Shown here: piece after piece, positions 50,418 to 63,135 of the stretch
Layout of the letters: every line of letters begins with the position of its first letter
Numbering within the stretch: position 1 is the first letter of the stretch
Source: Artocarpus heterophyllus
Taxonomy: Eukaryota; Streptophyta; Magnoliopsida; Rosales; Moraceae
Length of the DNA stretch: 64,000 bases
NCBI GenBank assembly: GCA_025403435.1
Contig: CM046350.1
Coordinates: 27,544,938-27,608,937, forward strand
Direction: 5' to 3'
Translations under genes and position numbers: made by a program
The notes under the pieces: generated by a model
Seen by the model: the letters and a program-made list of their open reading frames with translations, nothing else
The model's database searches: none
Told to the model about the DNA's origin: nothing

Positions 50418-51288
50418 TGTTGGAAAAGTAGTACGCAGCAGAATTTTAAAAAAATTTTATACCAGAGTATTTTTCAAAAACAAGTTTAACACACTATATG
50501 CATAAATTAACCAGATCTTACTGACCTCGTTTGCTGAAAAGCTCACGCAATCTGTGAAGAGTATAACGTTCCAAAAGAGCCTCAACCAACTAGTCTTCTT
50601 TACATCCTCTATCCATGATCGGTGTATGTGTGGGCACACTTGTATAGCTCTTTCACAGGTGGCACTCCTTCCAACCAATCGAGAAATACTCAAAGTTATA
50701 GTTCGTAATTTATGAACAATATCTCTCTAGGGAGTTTTAGAGTCTCACTAACAAAGTACTCACTTTAAAATTCTCAACTGATCTAAATAATAATGAGTCT
50801 CACTTCCCTTTTTATAGAGATTGGGCCCAAGGGTTAATCCTTATCAGATAAGGCCTTGAAAATTCAAATCAGAATCAATATCAGATAAAATATTGTGTCC
50901 AAAAATGCATGATCAAAACTCATTCAGTCGGCCTGCCAAACTTACTCCCTCGACAGGCCGAACTTAAAGATCGGCTTGCCGAACTTAAAGATCGGCTTGT
51001 CGAACTTACGATAAATAATCCCTCGATCTTTTATTACACCTAAGATTCTAAGGATAGAGCCTCAGTTTTAACTCAAATAACCCAATAGAAAAGTTCTCTG
51101 ATTAAAACAGTCATATCTAGATAATCTCTAGGAAAATAAATATTCCCAATAATTCAACAAGTTTATCTTGAATTAATTGTTACAAATTAATTCAACCGAC
51201 AAACAGACATGAATTGTCTAACCCTATCAAATTTTCAGCCAATCTGATAATTTGACACAAGTCACCAATTATTGGAAAAACACGCCGT
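50418..51288 (-). repeat. 5' LTR of element B, part 1
   Basis: This piece runs from the primer-site side of the LTR (CAACA end on the minus strand) to the insertion point of element D, where CACGCCGT is interrupted. It contains a TATAAAAAG box (about 50811-50819), the GC array (about 50930-51010) and one tandem unit. The LTR resumes at 60864. Confidence 0.88.
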
Positions 51289-53301
51289 TGTTGAAAAAAT
51301 AGTACACAGCGAAATTTTAAAATTTTTATATCAAAGTATTTTCTAAAACACAAGTTTGATACGCTATACGCATAAATTAACTAGATGTTACTAACCTTTG
51401 TGTGCTGAAAAGCTCCTATCATCAATGAAGAGAAGTAACGTTTCAGAAAGACCTCAACCAACTGGCCTTCTTTGCTATTCTCTATCCTCTATCAAAGTGA
51501 GTGTGGGCTCACGTCGTTCGGCTTTTCCACCAGATGACTCTCCGTCCAACCAATTGAGAAATACCCAAAGCTATAATTCATGATTTGTGAAAGATAGCTC
51601 TCCAGGGAGTTTCAGAGTCTCACTGACAGAGTCTTACTTTAGATTTCTCAACTGATCTGAATAATAATGAGACTCGCTCTCCTCTTTATAGATGTAGGGC
51701 CCAAGAGTCAGTTGTTATAAGATAAGGCCTCAAAAATTTGAATTAGAATAATATCAAAATCAACATCAGATAAAATCCGCATGAAAACGTGTGATCCTTT
51801 TATCGCCCTGTCGGTAGGCCAAACTAGCAGATCGGCCTATCGAACCACCTTAATCGGCAGGCTAAACTTGCGATAAAAAGTTCCTGTGAATTTTTATTTC
51901 CCACCCAAGATTCTTGGGATAGAGACTCAAGTTTAATTCAAATAACCCAATAGAGAAGTTATCTAATTAAAATAGTCATATCTAGATAATCTCTAAGAAA
52001 ACAAAAATTCCTGATAATTCAACAAGCTTATCTTGAATTAATTTATTCAAAATTAATCCAACCGATAAACAGACATAAATTATCTAATCTTAATAATTCA
52101 ACAAGTTTACCTTGAATTAATTTTCTCACAATATTAATTCAATCGATAAACAGACATGAATTATTTGATTTTACCGAATTTTAGCCAATCTGATAAATCT
52201 GACATAAGTCACCAATTATTGGAAAAGCACGCCGTATCGTTGCAGGATTTTTGTGAGCTAGCAAAGGGGACCACATGGACTTAAATAGTTCAAGCTTTCA
52301 ATAATTATGAAACCTAATATCTCAGATATACATGTCATAATTATCAACTCTAGTACTACTCCACTAAAGGCTTAGAGCTACACTCTCGAACTATATAGAA
52401 TTACGAAGCCCGAATAGCTAAGTCTCCATGACATGTCATAATGTATCGTATCCCCATAAGATTATCCCTAATTGGCTTAAGGACAAGTTTTGTCTTACCT
52501 TCCCGATTATTGTTATCTTATGTTCCATTATCTCACCATCTGACAACTTACCATCCAAAGACAATATACCATTCGGTTACACCTATGTATCCAAATAGTT
52601 GAGTGCTTCACTTTTTCAATTACAGGATAACGCACATAAGAGAATATCACTACTCTTAAAGAGGAGCTATGGATTCCATATCTATGAATAATAGATTTAC
52701 GCTATCAAAAGTCATGCCTCCAACGTACCAGCATGCGTACCAGCACTATAAAATGTTGATGTCACCCGTTGATACATCAAAAGACATAAGTCAAGACAAC
52801 AGACCCTCTATTCATCTTAGGATTAAGATACAATACAAATGATTATCTAAAGTGAATTGATTTGCTTAAAATAGAATTATTAATACAAATTAATTCACTT
52901 TATGTCTCGATCCAACACTTCGTCACTTATGACAATGTGTCAATGTTTCTTTTCACAAAGTCCACCTCCGATGGCCAAGACAAACCATCATCCAATAGGG
53001 ATATAGACAACATAACAATCTTTGCATGAATAAAGCACCTAACTTTATTCCTTTAATTGCGGATCTTATGATTTAGGCCATCATCTTAAGAATCATGTCT
53101 TCCACATAATCTGTCCATCATATGCCCAATTCTTAAAGGTTTAGAATAACAGTATTAGACTTTTTTTTAATTAACATACATTCAACAAATATGAACATAA
53201 AGAGGACAAGATTTGGTATAAATAATAAATAAATTTTTTATTGATAAAAATGTCTCCAAAAACATATTACATTTTTACTCTTAGGGCATACACATCTAAC
53301 A
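51289..53301 (-). repeat. 3' LTR of element D
   Basis: On the minus strand it begins TGTTAGATGTG and ends CAACA. It has two tandem units (about 52013-52170), the GC array (about 51800-51875), the hairpin (about 52848-52905) and a CTATAAAGAG TATA-like box (about 51684-51693). It is followed by the polypurine tract (minus strand GTGGGAGAT). Confidence 0.9.
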
Positions 53302-53379
53302 ATCTCCCACTGCACTTAGTGAGTAAATATGACAAATCTCGCATCCCCATAGCTTCCACATGCCTCTCGAAGACTATCT

Positions 53380-53904
53380 CAGCAAGTGTCTTCGTAAATA
53401 GATCAGCTTAATTGTCCTCTGACATGATTTTGCACATTGTGGCATGCCCACCCTCGACAAAGTCTTTTATCACATGATACTTTCGATCAGTATGCTTATT
53501 CTTCTTGTAAAATCTTGGTTCCTTAACATTAGCTACAGTCACACTATTATCACAATATAGTAATACCGTCTTATCCATACTAGAACTACCTCAAGATCAC
53601 TAAGAAACTTGCAGAGCCACATTGCTTCTTTCGAAGCATCACTAGCCGCCACATACTTGGCCTCTATCGTTGAATCTGAAGTGCAATATTGCTTTACACT
53701 TCTCCAACTAACTGCATCGTCGCCCAGACTAAACACAAAACCTAAAGTCGATCTCCTAGAATCTAGACAAGATTGAAAATCTGAGTCAATATATCCTAGA
53801 GGAGTTAAGTCCTCACCCGAATATACAAGCATATACCCTCGATTCCTTCTCAAGTACTTGAAAATAAGCTTGACTGCAACCCAATGGTTCGGTCCCAGAT
53901 TCAC
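53380..53904 (-). pseudogene. RNase H of element D
   Basis: The open stretch 53904-53539 begins in the connection region (NHWVAVKLIFKYLRR). It has GYIDSDFQSCLDS (catalytic Asp) and AKYVAASDASKEA, where the Glu of AEY is Lys. A frameshift near 53580 removes the YCDNS block from this frame. Residues up to the polypurine tract at 53302 are decayed. Confidence 0.85.
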
Positions 53905-54049
53905 CTAAAATTGACTTACAATCCCTACCGCATAACAAATACCCAGTCGTGTGCAAAGCATGGCATACATGAGACTACCTACTACCGAAGCATAAGGCAT
54001 ATTCTTCATGTATTCTCTTTCTTCCTCAGACTTTGGAGAGTCTTTCTTA

Positions 54050-54817
54050 GAAGAGTAATTCCAAACCTAGATGGTTGCCTATCTTTCTTAGAATCCTGCA
54101 TTGCAAACCTTTTGAGAATATTATCTATGTATCTGACCTAGAACAAAGCTATCATTTTTTTCCTCCTATCCTAAAAAATCTAGATACCGAGAACAAAATT
54201 AGCCTCACCCAAGTCCTTCAAGTCAAACTTTTGACTGATGATAATGCCTCAACGTCATTGCCAATTAGCAAAATGTCATTTATATAGAACAATAGGAAAA
54301 CCACCTTCCTATCCTTATTGAGTTTGTACACATATGGTTCATCTATAATTTGTGAGAACCCATAAGTCTTGATCACTTGATAAAATCTTATGTTCCAAGA
54401 ACAAGAAGAATGCTTAAGTCCATTAATTGACTTTAACAGCTTACAAACTTTACCCTCTTGACCCTTAGCCTTCAACCCGTCTGGTTGTTTCATATAAATG
54501 TACTCATCAAGATAGCCATTTAGAAAAGTCATCTTGACATCCATCTACCAAATCTTGAAATCGAGAGCAACAGCTATGGACAAGAGAATCTGGATGGACT
54601 TAAGCATGGCCACAGGCGAAAAGGTTTCCTCGTAATCATTTACTTCCTTTTGTGTGTAACACTTAGCTACCAGTCTAGCCTCAAAGGTTTTGAATTTTCC
54701 ATCCACTCCTCTTTTCCTCTTGTAGATCCATTTGCATCCTATGGGTTTTACCCTTTCAAGAAGATCTAGAAGTTCCAAAAACTGATTAGTCTCTATAGAC
54801 TTTATCTCTACGTTCAT
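54050..54817 (-). pseudogene. Reverse transcriptase of element D
   Basis: Stretches 54817-54545 ([37 protein letters not shown]) and 54544-54218 (MDVKMTFLNGYLDEYIYMKQP, INGLKHSSCSWNIRF) are adjacent, separated by a Trp-to-stop change. The catalytic YVDD box reads YIND, so one catalytic Asp is Asn. Inactive. Confidence 0.88.
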
Positions 54818-54826
54818 GGCCTCTGT

Positions 54827-56040
54827 CTAGAGTTTTGAATCAACATCCTCTATAGCCTTTACGTAAGTATAAGGATCCTTGTCATGTTCATCCGGTTCAG
54901 CCAAGAAGGCCTCACCATTAAACATATACCTCTTGGGTTGACGCCCAATCCTCTGACTACGCCAAAGCCCCTTAAGTTGTTGTTCAGGTTCAATTGGTTT
55001 TTCTACACTGGTTGGAGTGGTTTCTGCAGGAACCCCTAGAGTGATTAGATCACTCCTTAACTCCTCAAGCACCACTTTGCTTCAAGGCTTAAAGTCATCC
55101 ATGAAACTCTCCTCAAGGAAAATTGCATGAGTTGAAACCATGACTTTATTTTCCTTTGGGTTATAAAAATAACCCCTTTTAGTCCCTTTTGGATATCCTA
55201 CAAATAAGCAAACTTCCAAACATGCTTCCAACTTATTTGCATCCCTAAACATGACATGAGCCGGACATCCCCATATGTAAATATGGTTTAAGGATGTCTT
55301 CTTGCCCATCCGCAACTCGTGAGGAGTTTTAAGGACCGATTTTGAAGGCACATTGTTAAAAAGATAACATGCGGTTTGTAGTGCATATCCCTAAAAGGAT
55401 AAAGGCAATGATGAATAACGCATCATGGACCTAACCATGTCCAATAAAGTCCTATTTCTTCTCTCCACTATGCCATTTTGCTACGGGGTGCCCGGCACAG
55501 TTAAATGAGGTAAAATCCCATTCTCTAATAAGTGTCCTTAGAACTCATCAAAAAGGTATTCTCCACCTTGATTGGACGAAGTGCCTTTATGGTCTACCCA
55601 ATTACTTTTTCACTTTAGCCCGAAACTCTCTGAACTTGTCAAAAGTTTCGCTTTTGTGGTGCATCAGGTATACATACCCATACCACGAGTAATCATTAAT
55701 AAAAGTGATGAAATACTCATGCCTTGATGTTCATCGATCTACAAACATCACTATGCACAAGTTCTAGAACCCCTTTGGCCCTATTGCCCTTAGACCCAAA
55801 TGGTCTATTGGTCATTTTACCCTCTAAACAAGATTCATATTGAGGTATAGATTCCACCTTTAAGTGACTTAAAGGTCCATCCCTTACTAACCTTTGAATC
55901 CTATTTAAGTTAATATGACCAAGGCATAAATGCCAAAGATAAGTCTTATTAGAATGAGAAGTTTTAAGTCTTTTAATGTTATTATCATTTATCTCAGCAT
56001 TAAGTAGTAAATCGATCTTAGGTTTGATAAAATATAGAGT
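54827..56040 (-). pseudogene. Integrase of element D
   Basis: C-terminal stretches 55075-54827 and 55351-55082 hold PSKSVLKTPHELRMGKK, IWGCPAHVMFRD and VGYPKGTKRGYFY. Upstream the catalytic Glu is present (GIVERRNRT, about 55460), but CAG-to-TAG precedes it. The second Asp block is destroyed by a frameshift near 55570. The first Asp (HSDV) is near 55752. Zinc-domain blocks lie at about 55850-55940. Confidence 0.86.
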
Positions 56041-56329
56041 ATTTTACATCCATCTAGAATAGATAAAAGATTTGCTTTTACGAATCACCACTTTATTTTT
56101 AAAAGAAACCAAATAGGATTTTTTAAATAAACAAGCTATAGAAATTAAATTCCTTTTAATTTTAGGAATATAAAAAAAATCTCGCAAAATTCAATTCCTA
56201 TAATCATCAAAATGTAGATGGACGCCTCCCACTGTTTCAGCTAAGACCAAGAATCCATCACCCATCTGAAGCATGAAGTCTTCATGAAGCAGACTTTTGT
56301 TTCTTTGAACCCCTATAGAGAAACACAAA

Positions 56330-57225
56330 TGTGATTAGTTGCATTGGAATCTATGATCCAAATGTCACTGGATTCCTCAACCAAACAAGTTTCTAACTAC
56401 AAAAGATGACGCCTACCTCCTCTAGAAAGGAAGTCCTTGCAATTCTTCTTAATGTGCCTGATCTTCTCGTAGAAGAAGCACTTTAGCTTCTTTGGGTTCT
56501 TCTTCTTGTTCTTCCCATCTACAGGAACAAAAGACTTCTTGTTCTTGGCCTGTTGCTTCTTTCCATTCTCGAGATTGGGATTGGAACTAGAAGGAGTTGC
56601 GAAGTTGGCCTCACCACTCGCAGGAGACTCCATGATCAGTAGTTTGAACTCTTATAACTATTTCATTAATTCTATTAATGTCATATCCCGCCTATTACTT
56701 AAATTAAAAGTAGCTCTAAACGGGATAAACTCCTTAGAAAGAGTCTCAAAGACCAAATCATCAGAGTTTCAGCATCGACGTCGGCTCCAATGGTTTGTGC
56801 CTCAGCGAGGTAACCCATGATCAACGTCATGTGCTCCATTACAGATGTCCTCAATTTTTGTTTGCAGTTAAGATGTTTTTGAAGTGCCCCTTCTTACTTA
56901 GTTAAGGCTTGGCCTCCAAACATATCTTCTAACTTATCCAAGATCTGCTTAGCAATCTCATAATCCTCATGTTGAGCCTACAGCACGTTGTTCATGTTGG
57001 CCATAACAGAGAAGCGGGCCTAATCATTTGCATTTTTCCAATGATCATATGCTTGGATTTGATCATTGGTGGAATTTCCCGTAGGCTCAAGAGGACAAGC
57101 GCTTGTTAGCACAAATTTCAATTTCTCAAAGGAAAGGACAATATTTAGGTTTGTTGCCAATCATTATAATTTTCTCCGGTTAATTGATTTTTGTCAAGTA
57201 TTGATGACAAAGCATTTTTAGACAT
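56330..57225 (-). pseudogene. gag: Gag and protease of element D
   Basis: Gag starts at ATG 57225 (MSKNALSSILDKNQ) and is frameshifted soon after (about 57150). The C-terminal stretch 56633-56397 ends with a zinc knuckle lacking one Cys (CFFYEKIRHIKKNC), as in B. The protease site (56351-56340) reads Asp-Ser-Asn instead of Asp-Ser-Gly. Confidence 0.87.
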
Positions 57226-58924
57226 TTTTAATCTACAATAAAGAATCATATACCAAACAAAAGCAAACATAGCATAGTAATTTAGTAAGATAACACAATC
57301 ATGTAAAAACATACAAATGTGTTTATGTGTCAAAACCTTGAAAATATCACAACCTTACAATGATAATTCCCAACTTAGAATTCAACAAGCTCCTAGGGGA
57401 GTCATGCCAAATTCAATCAGGAACACGAATCCCCTCCTAATTAATATATGCCATCTAGGACCTATATGATCATGCATATATTAATAATCATTTCTTTGGC
57501 CATTAATTTTATTGGCAGAGCTCCTAGAGGAGGTTAATAATAAATTAATATGAGTGTATAACCGTCGTTTCAATATTTTATCCATGATTTATAATCACCA
57601 CCTAGAGGTGTGAAATCGTAAATCATGCTAAAATACCTTATCCGCTGGGAGATCTAACCCGATACATGATGATGTCCCTTCCTAGGGGTTGGAACCACCT
57701 TGTGCTACCTATGGATGAACGATGGAGGCCTTAGTCCTCTCTTTAAAAACCTTCTCCAACTCAATCTTTTGAAATCAAGGTTTTATTTTAAAAATATGCA
57801 TGAATAATTTTTAATTAAGCAGCACTCCCTATTCTACATGGCATGTTATCAATATACCTAGCAAATCATATTCTAATGTAGACAAGCAAAGCAATCAAGC
57901 AAAGCTATGAGCAAAATAATAATAAATAACCGTAATATTATGGTTCCACCCTAGACAATAGAAAATAAAGATTACAAGAGAATAATCAAAATATATTATC
58001 GATTCTTCATCCTTGAATCCTCAAGCTGTATTCCTCTTCAAGCAATGCCCATCTTCAAGTCTTCAATCCAGCATAGATCGAATACTTCATATTTTTAGTC
58101 ATATCTAAATGTTAATGTTTCTCAGAATTGTCCCAAAAATAAAATTAAAACTACATACAAAATTGCACCTTTTTTGGAAAAATTTTCAACTCTCTGCCCG
58201 TAAGCAGATCTATGTGATCGACCTACTCGTCATGACCCATTGGCCTGCAAATCATGAAAATTGGCCTGTCGGTCATGACAAATCGGCCTACCGAACCTAG
58301 AGTTCGGCCTGCCGCTAGAGCCACCAGATTTCTGCCCCATTGATGGCTTGTCAAACTTCACGTCTGGCCTACCGATCTGCGACCATCGGTCTGCCAATCC
58401 TAGAGGTTCGACATGCCTATTGAGCAGAGATCGCCTCATTCTAGAAAATACAATTTTTAATGCAATTCATCAATTTTATTTTCAACAAATCAAAAACATA
58501 AAATAGAGACTCAAGAAATACCTAGGAACGCTATCATCCATCTTCTAGATCCACCCTCTAGATCTGTCTTCTTCGAATGAGTATTTAATTACAAAATTTT
58601 TACAAATTTAAAATTAAATAATAATTCCTAGATGGAGATGATAGTCTGTCGCCTAATTACATGAAAAACCTAGATACACATTCTAACATCTAAGGAACCA
58701 TAACCGATATTAATTAATTAAATAATAATTTAATCAACCATAATTAATTAATAAATATTCCCTATATAATCCATGACAACACAAAAATATATGGAAACCT
58801 TAGAGTGCCAATTCTCTAAAAAAATTAAATTCAAGCATAGGAAAGAAAAAGATTACATAATTTATTCATATAGAATGATCACAAACTTTGAAATTTATGT
58901 AAAAACCATGGCTCTGATACCAAT
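57226..58924 (-). other. Leader and primer-binding site of element D
   Basis: The primer site at 58908-58924 is intact on the minus strand. The leader has the GC array at about 58195-58430, and the splice-acceptor-like TTTATTGTAG lies just before the gag ATG (complement at about 57233-57242). Confidence 0.86.
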
Positions 58925-60863
58925 TATTGAAAAATAGCATGCAGCAAAATTTTAAAATTTTTATATCAGAGTATTTTTTAAAACACAAGTTTGACATGCT
59001 AGATACATAAATTAACCAGATATTACTAACCTTTGTGTGCCAAAAAGCTCCTGTAATCAATGAAGAGAAGTAACGTTCCAAAAGGACTTCAATCATTTGG
59101 CCTTTTTGCTATTTTCTATCTTCGATTGAAGTGAGTGTGGGCTCACGTCATTCAGCTTTTCCACCAAGTGGCTCTCCTTCCAACCAAGTGAGAAATATCC
59201 AAAGCCATAATTCGTGATTTGTGAAAGCTAGTTCTCCGGGGAGCTTTAGAGTCTCACTCTGGATTTCTCAACATCAGATAAACCTCAAAATTTTGAATTA
59301 AAATCAAATCAGAATCAACATCTAATAAAATCCACGTGGAAACACGTGATTCTTTCTTCCCCTGATCAGCAGGCCGAACTAGCAAATCGGCCTGCCAAAC
59401 CTCCTCAAGTGACAGGCCGAACTTAAAGGTCGGCCTGCCAAACTTGCGATAAAGAGTTCCTGCCAATTTTTATTTCCCATCCCAGATTCTTGCGATAGAG
59501 CCTCAGTTTTAATTCAAATAACCCAATAGAGAAGTTATTTGATTAAAATAGTCATATCTAGATAATCTTTAGGAAAATAAATATTCCTGATAATTTAACA
59601 AGTTTATCTTGAATTAATTTATTCAAAATTATCCAACCAATAAACAAACATGAATTATCTAATCATGATAATTCAACAGGTTTATCTTGAATTTATTTTA
59701 TCACAAAATTAATTCAATTGTTAAACAGACATGAATTATCTGATTTTATCAAATTTTAGCCAATCTAATAAATCTGACTAAGTCACCAATTATTACAAAA
59801 GCATGCCATGTCATTATAGGATTTTTGTGAGCTAGCAGAGGGGACCAAATGGACCTATATAGTTCAAGCTCCTGATAATTATGAAACCCAATATCCTAGA
59901 TATACATTTCATAATTATCAACTCTAACGCTACTCCACTAAAAGCTTAGATCTGCACTCTCGAACTATATAGAATTACTAAGCTCGAATAGCTAAGTCTC
60001 CATAACATATCATAGTATATCGTATCCCCATCGAATTATCCATAATCGACTTAAGGACAAGTTATGTCTTACCTTTCTAATTATTTTTATCTTACATTCT
60101 ATTATATCACCATCGAAAAACTTACCAAACAAAGACAGTATACCATTCGGTTACACCTATGTATCCAAATGGTTGAGCGCTCCAGTTTTTCAATTACAGG
60201 ATAACACATATAAGAGGATATCACTACTCCTAAAGATGAGCTATGGATTCCATATCTATAAATTAAAGGTCCACGCTATCAAGAGTCATGCCTCCAACAT
60301 ACCAGCATGCGTACCACTATAAAATGATGTGTCACCCTTTGGTACATCAAAAGACATAAGTCAAGATAACGGGCCCACTATTCATCTTAGCATTAAACTT
60401 CAATATAAATGATTGTCTAAAGTGAATCGATTTGTCGAGACAGAATTATTAATCCAAATCAATTCACTTTTTGTCCTGATCCAACACATCGTCTCCTATA
60501 ACAATATGCCAATGTTTCTAGTCTCAGAGTCCACCTCTGATGGCCAAGACAAGCTATCTCCCAATAGGGATATAGACAACATAACAATCTTTGCATGAAT
60601 AAAGTGTCCAGCTTTATTCCCTCGATTGTGGCTCTTATGATTTAGTCCATCACCTTAAGAATCATGTCTTCTGCATAATCTGTCCAATTCTTAAAGGTTT
60701 AAAACGACAGTCTTCGACTTTTATTTGCTTAATATACATTCAACAAATATGAACGTAAAGAGGATAAGATTTGGTATATAAATAATAAATAAATTTTTTA
60801 TTGATAAAAAACATCTCAAAAAGCATATTACATTTTTATTTATTAAGGCATACACGTCTAACA
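58925..60863 (-). repeat. 5' LTR of element D, lacking its TATA region
   Basis: Compared with the 3' LTR about 65 bp are missing near 59271, between CTCAAC and ATCAGATAA, and these include the TATA-like box. As this is the 5' LTR, the element lacks its own core promoter. The GC array (about 59365-59450) and hairpin (about 60419-60472) remain. Confidence 0.88.
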
Positions 60864-61936
60864 GTTGCATCGTTATAGGATTTTTAATGAGTTGGCAAAG
60901 GGGACCTAATGAACTTATTTAGTTCAAGCTCCTGATAATTATGAAACTCAAAATATCCCAGATATGCATTTCATAATTATTAACTCCAACGCTACTCCAC
61001 TAAAAGCTTAGAGCTGCACTCTCAAACTATATATAATTATGAAGTCCGTATAGCAAAGTCTTCATGACATATTAGAATGTATCGTATCCCTACAAGATTA
61101 TCTATAATTAGCTTAAGGATAAATTCTATCTTACCTTCCTGATTATTTTTATCTTATGTTCTATTATGTCACCATCGAAAATCTTACCATCCAAAGACAA
61201 TATACCATTTGGTTACACCTATAAATCCAAATGGTTGAGCACTCTAGTTTTCTAATTACAAGATAACGCATATAAGAGGATATCATCTACTCCTAAAGAG
61301 GTGTTATGGATTCCATATCTATCAATAACAGTTCTACGCTATCAAGAGTCATACCTCTAACGCACCAGCATGCGTGTCAACATAAAATATGGATGTCCCC
61401 CTTTGGTACATCAAAAGACATAAGTCAAAATAACAGGCCTACTATTCATCTCAAGATCAAGATACAATACATATGATTGTCTAAAGTGAATTGATTTGCC
61501 AAGATAGAATTATTAATCCAACTCAATTCACTTTATGTCCTCATCCAAAGCATTGTCACCTGTGATAATGTGCCAATGTTCTATTCGCGGAGTTCACCTC
61601 TGATGGTCAAGATAAATCATCTCATGTTATGGATATAGACAACATAACAATCTTTACATGAATAAAGCACCCAACTTTATTTGCTCGATTGCGGATCTTA
61701 TAATTTAGACCATCACCTTTAGAATCAAGTCTTTCACATAATATGTTCATCATATGCCTGATTCTAAAGGTTTTGATTGATAGTCTCAGACTTTTGTTTG
61801 CTTATCATACATTCAACAAACATGAATGTAAAAAGGACAACAATTTGATATATGAATAATAAATAAACTCTTTATTAATAAAAATGTCTCCAAAAACATA
61901 TTATATTTTTACTCCTTAGGGCATACGTGTCTAACA
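60864..61936 (-). repeat. 5' LTR of element B, part 2
   Basis: Continues the LTR interrupted at 51288 and ends at its outer edge (minus strand TGTTAGACACG). It contains the hairpin arms near 61481-61534. Confidence 0.88.
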
Positions 61937-61956
61937 AAGGTTACTTTGCCCTGCAA

Positions 61957-62803
61957 CACTACAAGAAATTTTCATATTTAACAACTAATTTTTCAGTCAG
62001 AAAGTTTGAATTTAGTCGCAAAATATTTTTTATGAATAAAAATTTTTAGTTGTCGCCCTACATCAATGAATGTTAGTCATAGAAAGTATTTTACAATTAA
62101 AATTTTTGTATTCGCTAAGTTTTAATGCTTTTTACAACCAAAAAATAAGTTGCAAGAGAGCTTTTAGTTAGTTGCAAAAAAATTTAAAGGGCGCCAAAAT
62201 TTACATTGCTGGAGGCCAAATCACTTTTTACCGATTACATAAAAGTTAATTAGTGACTAATAAATAGTCTCCGTTAAATGAATTACTAGATATATAGTGA
62301 CTAACTTTTTAGTCGTTAAAAGAACCAATTTAGTGACTATTAGTTAGTCGTTGAAGTTTTTCATTTTCAATTTTGCAGTGACTAACAACTAGTTATCGAA
62401 TAATTTGATTGTAAATTTTTGAGTGACTAAATTTTAGTCACCATTTTATAAAAATTAAAGAGCATTTTTTTATTGACTAAAATATTGTTAGAATGAAATA
62501 GACTTCTATTTCAAGTGACTAGTTTTTGAGTTGCCAAATACAAATATAATTTTTATATATTTATTTAATTTCAATTTAATAAATTTAAATTAATTTATAA
62601 TGAAAAAAGTTAATAATACACATAAACAAATAGTATAATAACATAAGCAATAATCAAACCAAATATCTAAATAGCATATAACATAAATAAATAAAATTCG
62701 ATTAAGGTTCAAAAGTAAAGATCCGACCAAGCACATAAGTATGTCTCCGAACATAAAAGTGCGTCAAATAAAATACATTAACATCAAACCAAATAGATGA
62801 GTA

Positions 62804-62835
<32 letters not shown>

Positions 62836-63135
62836 GACTAAGAAGTAAATACTAATTATCAAAGACCGGTGTAGGTAACAATGGTGGCGACGGTGATGGG
62901 TGCTGTGATGATTGAAAACTTGGAAAGGGATGCTCATCTGGTATATTCATGATAGCTATCATCTCTCTTCATAAATCCTCAAGAAGTTCAATCCGTAGTT
63001 GTTGTTACAAGGTTGTAGCCATCTCTTGTCACTCTCTTTGAAAATTCATTTTCATTTTATTAGCCATGTCACTAACACGTTGTTGAATTTGTGCTTCAAC
63101 TTGAGATGAAGATTAGGATGATTGCCTCTAATGCA
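61957..63135 (-). mobile_element. CACTA (En/Spm-type) transposon terminus and remnant
   Basis: CACTACAAGAAA at 61957 is the classic plant CACTA terminal sequence. About 550 bp of subterminal DNA follows with at least six copies of (T)AGTGACTA or TTAGTCAC/G in both orientations (62225-62520). Beyond this, the minus strand at about 63120-62865 can be read as a Gln-rich coiled region and a Pro/Ser-rich tail, with stops. This resembles the C-terminal end of plant CACTA-associated proteins (weak). The other terminus is not in the window. Confidence 0.7.
62803..62834. repeat. (CT)n(AT)n microsatellite
   Basis: About eight CT units are followed by about seven TA units. Confidence 0.85.

Larger units (their letters stand above)
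51289..60863 (-). mobile_element. Ty1/copia element D, full length, inserted in the 5' LTR of B
   Basis: A 9575-bp minus-strand element has LTRs of 2013 bp (51289-53301) and 1939 bp (58925-60863) and the complete domain order. Element B's LTR resumes directly after it (ATCGTTATAGG). Flanks are GCCGT (51284-51288) and GTTGC (60864-60868), which differ by three transitions, so the duplication is decayed or uncertain. The junction continuity carries the call. Confidence 0.9.
25475..61936 (-). mobile_element. Ty1/copia element B, split by four insertions
   Basis: A minus-strand element of the A family spread over 36.5 kb. Its pieces are 3' LTR 25475-27378, RNase H and RT end 27379-28263, RT to gag 34956-37771, gag start 47060-47388, leader 48818-50400, primer site 50401-50417, and 5' LTR 50418-51288 plus 60864-61936. 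Each piece resumes where the previous one stopped when compared with A. Without inserts it is about 9.46 kb. No matching target duplication is seen (TTGGC left, AAGGT right), so the two LTRs may come from recombination between relatives or the duplication has decayed. Confidence 0.9.
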
